In this document: positions 53,704 through 61,859 of the stretch, piece by piece
How the letters are laid out: the number at the start of each line of letters is the position of its first letter
How positions within the stretch are numbered: the first letter of the stretch is position 1
Assembly: GCF_900129855.1 (NCBI RefSeq)
Contig: NZ_LT670819.1
Span: forward strand, 8,742,001-8,806,000
Direction: 5' to 3'
Length of the DNA: 64,000 bases
Source: Streptomyces sp. 3214.6
GTDB lineage: Bacteria > Actinomycetota > Actinomycetes > Streptomycetales > Streptomycetaceae
Notes under the pieces: generated by a model
Databases searched by the model: none
What the model saw: only the letters and a program-made list of their open reading frames with translations
What the model was told of the DNA's origin: nothing
Program-made: the position numbers and the translations under genes

Positions 53704-53810
53704 CTGTTCCTCCCCCCGGGAGGCCCCCGCCCCCCGTCCTGTTCCTCCCCTCGGGAGGCCCCCGCCTCCTGTGCCGCGCTCCTCCTCCCCTCGGGAGGCC
53801 CCCGCCTCCC
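53704..53810. repeat. three hairpin repeats with ribosome-binding-like core in the operon leader
   Basis: CCTCCC-NNN-GGGAGG hairpins at 53709-53723, 53744-53758 and 53784-53798 (spacing 35 and 40), each followed by CCCCCGCC. On the transcribed strand each reads ...GGGGGCCTCCC-GAG-GGGAGGA, an embedded Shine-Dalgarno-like sequence. A shared 13-mer TGTTCCTCCCCCC recurs at 52104-52116, where it provides the ribosome-binding site of the AlgD-like gene. Lies 93-200 bases upstream of the first gene of the operon. Confidence 0.75.
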
Positions 53811-54701
53811 GCGCACGACATGCCAGCTGTTGCAGAGTTACTTGGACAACCCACCCGGGCGGCAGCGGACTCGCAGGTCCTGCCCGTCTCCCGGGGTACG
53901 AGGGACCCCGTCGAAAACCTCGGGTGCTCCCCGCACCCAAGGCCCCTGTCGGGCTCCCAGAGTTGATCACCCCCACGTCGGCGCCGGGGACGAGACTGCT
54001 GGTTTTCTGTAGCACCGGACGTATGGTCATTAGCGGTCGCTTACTGCTCGAACCGCTGAAGCACGGTCAATCTAGACCATGCGGCACGGTAATGAAGAGG
54101 GGATGTGTGTAATTTGTGTTCAAGCTTTGAGACTTGATCTACCGGCCGGTGACGGCCTGCGGATGCCTTGACACCACCGCGCGGCTCCGGCGGCTCGCCA
54201 GGCCTCCGGCCGCGGCTTCTGTACGGCAGTGATCTACGACCCGCGGTGACCCTTCTGCGGCGCCCGGCTCGGCGTCGGCTTCTCGCTGGTCGGGGCATGT
54301 CCAAAGGCGAGCGCAGCCGCCTGGAGGTCGGGGTGCGCGGCACGATGCCGATCCCCGCGCTGAGGGAAGGGTCGCCCACACGGTCAGTCGGCGCTCGAAG
54401 GACGAGGGGGCGGATCTGACCGAAATCTGTTTACGCCGTTTTGACGCACATCGACCCACAGCGCCTGACCGGAGGACCAAAACCGGGGCGCCGGCCTGGC
54501 TCGGCGCGGCTCGGCTCGTGGCCGCCGTACCTCGATGCCATTCCCCGCGTCTGCGGCACGATCCGCCGGACAGGCCCTAAAACACTTGGAGATGGACGTG
54601 CGCATGAAGGCGGCGTGTCGGAGCCGGGAGTCGGAAGCTGCGGGCGAAGCTTCGACGGAGCGGTCGTCGGCCGGATGACCGCGTTCCGGAGGTTGCACCG
54701 C
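53811..54701. other. long intergenic region, no supported gene
   Basis: About 890 bases between the leader repeats and the cyclodeaminase-like start. Open frames here (for instance a 129-codon minus-strand frame from 54030) lack ribosome-binding sites and normal amino-acid makeup. GC falls around 54000-54130, then returns to normal. It probably holds the divergent promoters; 54130-54670 shows nothing else I can name. Confidence 0.5.
54065..54096 (-). promoter_or_regulatory. candidate promoter for the polysaccharide operon
   Basis: On the minus strand TTCATT (54096-54091) and TAGATT (54074-54069) are spaced by 16 bases. The possible -10 lies in GGTC-N6-GACC (54065-54078). This is the most AT-rich stretch between the operon and the divergent ornithine-cyclodeaminase-like gene. 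The predicted leader would be about 450 bases and would include the hairpin repeats. Confidence 0.3.
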
Positions 54702-55691
54702 ATGCTTGTTCTCGGGCGATCACAGGTCGAGGCTCTGCTCGATGTGGACACACTGATCGATGCCTTGGCCGCGGCGATGGCGGACCTCAGCGCGGGCCGC
54801 GCGTCGGCACCCGACCGGGTCGCCGCCCTGGTGCCCGGACGCGACGGGTTCCTGGCGGCCATGCCCGGCTTCGTGCCGTCGGCCGGGGTCCTCATGAGCA
54901 AGCTGGTCTCCCTGTTCCCGCGCAATGCCGGGACCGAACTGCCGACCCACCAGGCGCTGATCGTGGTGTTCGACCCGGACACCGGCGAGCCTGCGGCGTT
55001 GCTGGACGGTACGGCCATCACCGCGGCGCGGACCGGCGCCTGCTCGGCGCTGTCCGCGCGGCTGCTGGCCCGCGAGGACGCGTCGGTGCTGGCGGTCCTG
55101 GGCACCGGCGTGCAGGCCCGGTCCCACGCCCGCGCCATGTGCCGGGTCCGCCCGATCCGGCAGATCCGCGTGGCCGGCCGGGACCCGGCGAAGGCAGCCG
55201 CCCTGGCCGAGGAACTGTCGTCCGAACTGGAGACGGACGTCAGGGCGGTGTCCACCTACGCCGAGGCGCTCGACGGCGCCGACATCGCCGCCGCGACCAC
55301 CCACTCCCTCGAACCGGTGATCCGCCGCCCCTGGCTGGCGCCCGGGGTGCACATCACCTCGGTCGGGTACAACCCGGCCGGACGCGAGGTCGACGATGCC
55401 ACGATCGCCCAGTCGCTGGTCTGCGTGGAATCGCGGCAGGCAGCGCTGGCCCCCTTCCCCGCGGGCAGCAACGACCTGCTGACCCCGATCCGCGACGGTC
55501 TCATCACGGCCGAGCATATTCACGCCGAACTGGGCGAACTCGTCTCCGGCAGCAGAGCGGGACGTGCCTCGACGGACCAGATCACCCTCTATAAATCCGT
55601 CGGGGTTGCCGTGCAGGACGCCGTGGCCGCGGGCCTGGTCGTCACCGCTGCCCGCCATCGGGCCATCGGCGAGGAGATCACGTTGCAGTGA
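54702..55691 (+). CDS. ornithine cyclodeaminase/mu-crystallin family protein
   Basis: 329 residues. ATG at 54702 follows GGAGG at good spacing (the ATG at 54675 lacks one). N-terminal LGRSQVEALLDVDTLIDALAAAMADLSAGR, substrate region MPGFVPSAGVLMSKLVSLFPRN (conserved Lys), Rossmann VLAVLGTGVQARSHARAM, and GVHITSVGYNPAGREVDD. Family members act on amino acids or imines (ornithine cyclodeaminase, alanine dehydrogenase, ketimine reductase) with NAD(P). Divergent from the polysaccharide operon; substrate unknown. Confidence 0.9.
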   Translation: MLVLGRSQVEALLDVDTLIDALAAAMADLSAGRASAPDRVAALVPGRDGFLAAMPGFVPSAGVLMSKLVSLFPRNAGTELPTHQALIVVFDPDTGEPAALLDGTAITAARTGACSALSARLLAREDASVLAVLGTGVQARSHARAMCRVRPIRQIRVAGRDPAKAAALAEELSSELETDVRAVSTYAEALDGADIAAATTHSLEPVIRRPWLAPGVHITSVGYNPAGREVDDATIAQSLVCVESRQAALAPFPAGSNDLLTPIRDGLITAEHIHAELGELVSGSRAGRASTDQITLYKSVGVAVQDAVAAGLVVTAARHRAIGEEITLQ

Positions 55692-55758
55692 CGCCGTTGT
55701 CCGGCTCGCGGCCCCGATGGCCGGTGCCGCACGCGTCGCCTGCCGCGTCCCGGTGGCG

Positions 55759-56178
55759 TCAGCTTTGTTTCGCGTCGTCGGAGGGCGTGGCTGTCGCGGC
55801 GGCGGAGCGGGAGCCGACCAGGAGCAGGCACAGGACGGCGACGCCGGCGATGACGCCGGCCAGGACCAGCAGAGGGTCCAGGGGGTGGTGGACGCGGTGG
55901 GGCAGTCGCTCGCAGGCGGCCGCCGTGACGACGATCCGCGCGGTCATGCCGGGGTGGACGGTGCAGACGTAGCCGTACGTTCCGGCGGTGGTGAAGGTGT
56001 AGCTCCAGCTGCCGCCCTTGTTCGGCATCGGCGAGTGCAACGAGGCCGGGCCCGAGGTGGTCTCCACGTCGTGCGGCGCGGCATGTGAACTCCGCGGCGA
56101 TGAGCAGACACAGGCGGTCTGCGGGGCGGATGCGGGACAGGGCGAAGCCGGTGGTGCGGCGCAGCGGGCCGTAGGCAA
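55759..56178 (-). pseudogene. cupredoxin-like gene remnant with C-terminal membrane anchor
   Basis: The frame encodes the second half of a plastocyanin-type domain with all type-1 copper ligands: His in APHDVETTSG, Cys and His in GYVCTVHPGM, and Met in HPGM. A helix (LLVLAGVIAGVAVLCLLLVG) and a polar tail follow. The first beta-strands expected before the first His are absent; instead an Arg/Cys/Pro-rich low-quality stretch is read. Matching-looking segments (TVEVGRLTLGWFP, then ATLTLRVVEP) lie upstream in two other frames, pointing to frameshifts. If expressed from the GTG at 56178 it would lack a signal peptide. Confidence 0.5.
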
Positions 56179-56297
56179 CGCCAGTGGTGCCGAGGACGAG
56201 GAGGCTGGTGTCGGTGGGTTCGACGACGCGCAGGGTCAGCGTCGCGGGAACCAGCCCAGAGTCAGTCGGCCGACCTCGACCGTCGTCTCGGGGACGG

Positions 56298-56591
56298 TCA
56301 CGCCGACGGATGACGCGCGCCGCCGCCCGCGGACATGTCGCCGACGGGCGGTGTCCAGGAGCCGTCCGACGTTCCGCGCCCCGAACCGTCGGGATCGGTG
56401 CCGGTGGGGCCGGAACCGTTTCGGTCGGACGGCGCCATGGGGCCCCGGCAGCCGGAGGGGCGGCGACGTTCACGCTCTGGCCGGCGGGGGGCGCCGATGC
56501 CCGACGCATACCCGAGGACGACGACCACCGCCGCGACGAGCGCGCCGGCGACCGGCCATGGAGGAATCGTGAATGCGAACAGGCCGGCCAT
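56298..56591 (-). CDS. small single-helix protein, possibly part of the decayed cupredoxin locus
   Basis: 97 residues starting MAGLFAFTIPPWPVAGALVAA; one hydrophobic helix (about 12-32) followed by a Pro/Gly/Arg/Asp tail without recognisable domain. Its TGA overlaps a GTG that opens a 21-codon frame (TVPETTVEVGRLTLGWF) resembling a cupredoxin N-terminus before a stop. It may be an independent gene or the broken anchor of the downstream domain. No ribosome-binding site is evident. Confidence 0.35.
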   Translation of the reverse strand: MAGLFAFTIPPWPVAGALVAAVVVVLGYASGIGAPRRPERERRRPSGCRGPMAPSDRNGSGPTGTDPDGSGRGTSDGSWTPPVGDMSAGGGARHPSA

Positions 56592-56672
56592 TATTTCTTC
56601 GCCGAATTCACTTGCCTGCATATGCGGCCATGCGCGCATTTGAGTGCGGCGGACTCGGTAATCGCATTCACA

Positions 56673-56759
56673 TCAGCTGCCGCCGATACCGAGGGCGGTG
56701 AGCAGAACCACGACGAGGGTGGCCACGGCGAGCACGCCCCGGAGTCCTGGCTCAGACAC
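56673..56759 (-). CDS. possible 28-residue single-helix peptide
   Basis: GTG-started frame MSEPGLRG followed by a pure hydrophobic helix (VLAVATLVVVLLTALGIGG) and stop. Too short for statistical support. Listed because the composition is that of a real membrane helix and because the next two leftward frames also begin with helices. Confidence 0.25.
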   Translation of the reverse strand: MSEPGLRGVLAVATLVVVLLTALGIGGS

Positions 56760-56877
56760 CAGGGAGCAAGTAACCCGCGGGTAGGTTAGGGCGGTTCAGA
56801 TCCGCCGTTTCCCGACGTCGGGCACCTCGTTGAGCCGACCGGGTGAGCGCCCGGAGGTCGACAGCAAGGGGACGGGT

Positions 56878-59589
56878 GTGCGGCAGGAGTGGTCGCCGGA
56901 AGACGTAGTGGCGAACTGGACGCTGGTGGATGGCGACTGGGACTTGGTGGCGAACAAGTCCGGCCCGACCCGACTCGGCTTCTGCCTGATGCTCAAGTTC
57001 TTCGAGATCGAGGCCCTTCACCAGCCCGGCAACGTACTCCACGGCGGGCTGTGGGAACTCCTCAATGAAATCCGGGAACCGGGCCTGGTGGCCGCGCGGG
57101 GCCGGTGGGAGAGGGCGTTCTGTACCCGGACCATCGAGCGCCTGGGCGACGCGGGTACGGCCCGGCTGCTGGCGCTGGTCGCGGAGGACAACGAGGACGG
57201 CACCGCCCTGCTGGCAGCGCTCAAGCGCGACCCGGGCGCGGTCGGGCTGGAATCCCTGCTGACGGAGATCACCAAGCTGAACGATGTCCGCAGGCTCGGC
57301 CTGCCCGAGGGGCTGTTCGCGGACTGCTCGGAGAAGCTGCTGGCCGCGTGGAGGGTGCGGGCGATCAAGATGTATCCCTCGGACTTCCGGGACACCGCTG
57401 AGGATGTTCGGATCACGCTGCTCGCGGCGCTGTGTTCCTCCCGGCAGGCGGAGATCACTGACGCTCTGGTGGATTTGCTGGTCGCCTTGGTTCAGAAGAT
57501 CAACGCTCGTGCCGAGCGGCGGGTGGAGAAGCAGTTGACGGCGGAGCTGAAGAAGGTCCGTGGCAAGGAGGGGATCCTCTTCAGGCTCGCCGACGCCGCG
57601 ATCGGCAAGCCGGACGAGATCGTGCGCACGGCTTTGTACCCGGTCGGGGAGAAGACGTTGCGTGACCTGGTCGCCGAGGCGAAGGCGAACCAGAAGGTCT
57701 TCAAGGCCAAGGTCCGCACCACACTCCGGTCGTCGTACAGCTCGTACTACCGGCAGATGCTGCCGCCGCTGCTGAATACACTGGGCTTCAAGTGCAACAA
57801 CACCGCCTACCGGCCGGTGATGGACGCGCTGAAGCTGCTGGCCAAGTACACCGACGTCGACGGCAAGACCCGCTTCTACGACCCCGCCGATGAGGTGCCG
57901 ATGGACGGCGTCGTACGCAAGGACCGGCGCGAGGCCGTCGTCGACGGCAAGGGCAAGGGCAAGGCCGAGCGCATCCCGTACGAGCTGTGTGTCCTGGTCG
58001 CGCTGCGGGATGCGATCCGCCGCCGCGAGATCTACATCGAGGGCGGGCTGCGCTGGCGCAACCCGGAGGACGACTTGCCCGGCGACTTCGAGGCCACCCG
58101 CACCGTGCACTACGCCGCGATCCGCCAGCCGATGGATCCGGGGGAGTTCGTCGCCAGCCTGAAGCGGCGGATGACGGACAGCCTGGCCCGGCTGTCGGCG
58201 GCGCTCGCGGACGGGTCGGCGGGCGGGGTGAAGGTCACCACCCGCAAGGGCGAGTCATGGATCACCGTGCCCAAGCTGGAGCCGCTGGACGACCCCACCG
58301 GCCTCCAGGCCCTCAAGGACGAGGTCGTACGCCGGTGGGGCGTCCTCGACCTCCTGGACGTGCTGAAGAACGCCGACTTCCTCACCTCCTTCACCGACGA
58401 GTTCACCTCGGTCACCGCCTACGAGCGCATCGACCGCGCCACCCTCCAGCGCCGTCTGCTACTCGCCCTATTCGCACTGGGCACGAACATGGGCATCCGG
58501 GCGATCGTGGCGACTGGCGAGCACGGCGAGACGGAGGCCGCGCTGCGGCACGTGCGCCGGCACTTCATCACCGTGGACAACCTGCGCGCCGCCGTGACCA
58601 GGCTGGTGAACGCCACGTTCGCCGCCCGTGATACCGCATGGTGGGGCCAGGGCACGGCATGTGCGTCGGACTCGAAGAAGTTCGGGTCCTGGTCGTCGAA
58701 CTTCATGACCGAGTACCACGCCCGCTACGGTGGCAACGGCGTGATGATCCACTGGCATGTGGAGCGGAAGAACGTCTGCATCTACTCCCAGCTCAAGAGC
58801 TGTTCGTCGTCCGAGGTCGCGGCGATGATCGAGGGCCTGCTACGGCACTGCACGGACGCCGAGATCGAGTCGAACTACGTCGACACGCACGGCGCGAGCG
58901 TCATCGGGTTTGCCTTCACCGAGCTGCTGAACTTCCGCCTGCTGCCCCGGCTGAAGAACATCGGCAGCATTCGCCTGTACCGGCCAGACGACACCCCACC
59001 CGGCTGGCCATCGCTCGGTGGCTCGCTGACCAGGTCGATCCGCTGGGACCTGATCGCCCAGCAGTACGACCAGGTGATCAAGTACGCCACCGCCCTGCGC
59101 CTGGGCACGGCGGAGTCGGAACAGGTGCTGCGACGCTTCACCCGCGGCGGCCCTAAGCACCCTATCTACCAGGCCCTCGAAGAGCTGGGCCGCGTGGTGC
59201 GCACGATCTTCGCATGCGACTACCTCGCCAGTCCCGGCCTGCGCCGCGAGATCGACGGCGGGCTCCAGGTCGTGGAGAACTGGAACTCGGCGAACACCGT
59301 CCTGCATTGCGGCAAGGATGGCGCCCTGACCGGCCCGGACAAGGAGCACGCCGAGACCTCGATGCTCGCCCTGCACCTTCTCCAGTCGAGTCTGGTGCAC
59401 ATCAACACCCTGCTAGTCCAGCAGGTGCTCGCCGAACGGGCGTGGGCGAAGAAGCTGAGCGACGAGGATCGACGCGGGCTGACCGCGCTGTTCTGGTCGA
59501 ACATCAATCCGTACGGAACCTTCCGGCTTGATATGGGCACCCGCCTGGACCTGGGCAGCCTTCCCGCACGTCAGCCCACCCGCAGCTGA
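56878..59589 (+). CDS. tnpA: Tn3-family transposase
   Basis: 903 residues from the GTG at 56878 (MRQEWSPEDVVANWTLVDGDW), the usual Streptomyces Tn3 start, with AAGGGGA upstream. DDE catalytic residues read as Asp598 (CASDSKKFG), Asp669 (NYVDTHGAS) and Glu800 (VVENWNSANTV). The end NPYGTFRLDMGTRLDLG is characteristic. Length is slightly under the typical 950-1000 but no internal break is seen, so it may be active. I could not find the expected terminal inverted repeats beginning GGGG on either side. The NACHT gene starts 15 bases after it. Confidence 0.95.
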   Translation: MRQEWSPEDVVANWTLVDGDWDLVANKSGPTRLGFCLMLKFFEIEALHQPGNVLHGGLWELLNEIREPGLVAARGRWERAFCTRTIERLGDAGTARLLALVAEDNEDGTALLAALKRDPGAVGLESLLTEITKLNDVRRLGLPEGLFADCSEKLLAAWRVRAIKMYPSDFRDTAEDVRITLLAALCSSRQAEITDALVDLLVALVQKINARAERRVEKQLTAELKKVRGKEGILFRLADAAIGKPDEIVRTALYPVGEKTLRDLVAEAKANQKVFKAKVRTTLRSSYSSYYRQMLPPLLNTLGFKCNNTAYRPVMDALKLLAKYTDVDGKTRFYDPADEVPMDGVVRKDRREAVVDGKGKGKAERIPYELCVLVALRDAIRRREIYIEGGLRWRNPEDDLPGDFEATRTVHYAAIRQPMDPGEFVASLKRRMTDSLARLSAALADGSAGGVKVTTRKGESWITVPKLEPLDDPTGLQALKDEVVRRWGVLDLLDVLKNADFLTSFTDEFTSVTAYERIDRATLQRRLLLALFALGTNMGIRAIVATGEHGETEAALRHVRRHFITVDNLRAAVTRLVNATFAARDTAWWGQGTACASDSKKFGSWSSNFMTEYHARYGGNGVMIHWHVERKNVCIYSQLKSCSSSEVAAMIEGLLRHCTDAEIESNYVDTHGASVIGFAFTELLNFRLLPRLKNIGSIRLYRPDDTPPGWPSLGGSLTRSIRWDLIAQQYDQVIKYATALRLGTAESEQVLRRFTRGGPKHPIYQALEELGRVVRTIFACDYLASPGLRREIDGGLQVVENWNSANTVLHCGKDGALTGPDKEHAETSMLALHLLQSSLVHINTLLVQQVLAERAWAKKLSDEDRRGLTALFWSNINPYGTFRLDMGTRLDLGSLPARQPTRS

Positions 59590-59603
59590 GCAGGGGCGAC
59601 ACT

Positions 59604-61766
59604 GTGGAAGCTGGAGGGCGCCAGCACCGGTACGCGTGGCGGGCAGCGCTGACTGCTGCGGTGCTGATGGTGATGCTGTGCGCGGCGTGGGTGGGACAAG
59701 CACTGGCGCGTAACCAGTTGAAGCCACAGGACACGGCCAGTGTGATCGGGCTGCTGATCGGGACGATTGGCGTGGTGCAGAGCCTCGTCGCACTGCGCCG
59801 TCGGCCCGAGACAGATCTGGAGACCGCGGCCGATCGACTGGCTGGCTGGGTGAAGAACTCTGAGGGCGCGCAGTGGCACCAACTGCTCGGCGGGGACCGG
59901 GTGCCCATCGACGTCACGTTCTCCTTCCACTCAACCGAGAGCCGTGCTGCGTCCGTACCATCCGCGCCATCTGGACACCTGCAGGGGGTGATCGATGATT
60001 TTCGGGCCACTCACCCGCGTCGGGTCGTGATCACCGGAGGTCCTGGGGCCGGCAAGACCGTCCTGGCAACAAAGCTGCTCCTGGCGCTCCTCGCGGAGCG
60101 GACCGCCGACGATCCGGTGCCGGTGCGTGTTGCCCTGGCCAGTTGGGATCCCGCGGTGCCCTTGAGGAAGTGGCTTGTCAGCCGCTTGATCCAGGACTTC
60201 GACCGCGATCCCCAGGTGGCCCGAGATCTCGTGGAGCAGGGCCGCATCCTGCCTGTCCTGGATGGGCTCGACGAGATGGACGCCTCTGCCACACCCCTGC
60301 GCGATTCGAGAGCACGGGAGGCGCTGAGGGCGCTGGATGCCTACCAGGACGGAGTCGAGGGCGCGCCTTTCGTGCTCACCTGCCGTACCGCCTTCTACGA
60401 AGACCTGGCCGCGGCGGGGCACCATGCGCTGGACACGGCCCGCATCGAACTCGCTCCCGTGACCGCGACGCAGGCGCACGCTTATCTGACCTCGCGCCGG
60501 GCCCGCCACCCCGAACGCTGGGATCCGATCCTTGACGCTCTACGCACCCACCCGGGCGGAGCACTCGCCTGTTCTCTGTCGACGCCCTGGCGGCTGACCC
60601 TCGCCGCCACCGTCTACGCCGAAGCCGGCGACCCCTCCGAGCTGCTGGCACGCACGTCCCCATCCGAACTGGACGAACACCTGCTCGCCCGGTACATCCC
60701 CGCCGCCACACAGGTCCACGCCCAGACCGCTGTGCACTACACCTCGTCTCAGGTTCACGGCTGGCTCGCCTGCCTGGCGCGGTACCTGGAAGCCGGTGCA
60801 GATTCCACCGCCGAGTCGCGCGGTACGGCCGGTCCGGCTAGTGAGCTGATCCTTCACAGGCTGTGGCCACTGGCTGGCCGATGGTGTGTGCGCGCAGTTG
60901 ATGCGGCCTTGTCTCTTCTGATCTTCTTGCCGGGTGCGGCACTGTTCTATGGGCAGATCCCGCAGGTGACCTCCGCCACGGGAAAGCACGTCGCTGCCGC
61001 CGGAATCGGCGCCGTCGCGTTTGTTCTGGTCTGTAGAGCCGGGCGCCGCGGCACACCACAACCCGCTGCCATGCGATGGCCCAGGCGCGGTACACCCGCG
61101 AGGCGCCGGCTGGCCTTTCGCCGACGAAGGGTGGGCGTGATGGTCGGGCTTGCGACGGGTCTCGCGGTGGGGCTTGCCCTTGTTCTTGTCCCTGTGGCCA
61201 ATTCTGACCTCACGTTCGGAGGGCCCTTTGGCGCCGCAGTCACGTATGCGTTCGTGCTCAGTCTCACCGTCGGGCTCGTCTTCGGCATCGTGGCCGCACT
61301 CACGACGCGGCCGGGAGACAACGCAGCGCAGGATGCTCCCGATCCGTGGGGGCCGCTGCGCGCTGACACGCTGGCCGGAGCTCTCTCCGCGCTGGCGTAC
61401 GGAGCGACGCTCAGCCTTTTACTTGGACTCGCAGAGGGTCTCGCGCCGAGCTCGCAGTGGCTCATGTCGGCGCTGGCGTCCGGGACGAACTACGGAACAC
61501 TTGTCTACGACCCGGCAAGCGGGTTCATGTCAGGACTTGAGTCCGGCGTGACATACGGGCTGGCGCTCGGGCTCTTGGTCAGTTCTATTCGGATGGCAGC
61601 CGGTCGCCGATACGTAGCGTTCTTGCTGTGCGCACGGGCACGGCTGCCATGGCGCTTGGGAGACTTCCTCGCCTGGTCGTGCGACGCGGGGCTGCTGCGC
61701 ACATCCGGGAGCACATATCAGTTCCGCCACCGCGAGTTGCAGGAGTGGTTGGCCCGACACCCGTGA
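59604..61766 (+). CDS. membrane-bound NACHT-domain NTPase
   Basis: 720 residues, GTG start with a GGGG site. Two N-terminal helices (about 11-34 and 43-65), then NACHT: Walker A GGPGAGKT (145-152), Walker B LPVLDGLDEMD (216-226), and sensor-like FVLTCRTAFYEDL. A winged or helical region is followed by about six C-terminal helices between 440 and 640. A short tail (YQFRHRELQEWLARH) is common to Streptomyces NACHT proteins. STAND NTPases of this class include anti-phage sensors. A TTA codon (61419-61421, Leu606) makes translation dependent on the bldA tRNA, hence late in development. Confidence 0.9.
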   Translation: MEAGGRQHRYAWRAALTAAVLMVMLCAAWVGQALARNQLKPQDTASVIGLLIGTIGVVQSLVALRRRPETDLETAADRLAGWVKNSEGAQWHQLLGGDRVPIDVTFSFHSTESRAASVPSAPSGHLQGVIDDFRATHPRRVVITGGPGAGKTVLATKLLLALLAERTADDPVPVRVALASWDPAVPLRKWLVSRLIQDFDRDPQVARDLVEQGRILPVLDGLDEMDASATPLRDSRAREALRALDAYQDGVEGAPFVLTCRTAFYEDLAAAGHHALDTARIELAPVTATQAHAYLTSRRARHPERWDPILDALRTHPGGALACSLSTPWRLTLAATVYAEAGDPSELLARTSPSELDEHLLARYIPAATQVHAQTAVHYTSSQVHGWLACLARYLEAGADSTAESRGTAGPASELILHRLWPLAGRWCVRAVDAALSLLIFLPGAALFYGQIPQVTSATGKHVAAAGIGAVAFVLVCRAGRRGTPQPAAMRWPRRGTPARRRLAFRRRRVGVMVGLATGLAVGLALVLVPVANSDLTFGGPFGAAVTYAFVLSLTVGLVFGIVAALTTRPGDNAAQDAPDPWGPLRADTLAGALSALAYGATLSLLLGLAEGLAPSSQWLMSALASGTNYGTLVYDPASGFMSGLESGVTYGLALGLLVSSIRMAAGRRYVAFLLCARARLPWRLGDFLAWSCDAGLLRTSGSTYQFRHRELQEWLARHP

Positions 61767-61859
61767 ACCCTCTGGGGTGCGAAGGTCTCGCTCTCGACCG
61801 CCAACCATTTGTCCTGTCGCAGCGAAGGTTGGGTCATTCTCAAGCATGAGTAGTGCGGG

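Noticed and set aside
53704..53810. Possible CRISPR-like array
   Set aside because: Only three units, the spacing differs (35 and 40), repeats are GC-only hairpins, and no cas genes are near.
53641..54030. 129-codon minus-strand frame through the hairpin repeats
   Set aside because: No ribosome-binding site, repeat-derived Gly/Arg peptides, and it overlaps the predicted leader. Treated as non-coding.
56760..59610. Tn3 terminal inverted repeats
   Set aside because: I compared the sequence before 56878 with that after 59589 and around 61.8 kb and found no convincing long matched repeat beginning GGGG.
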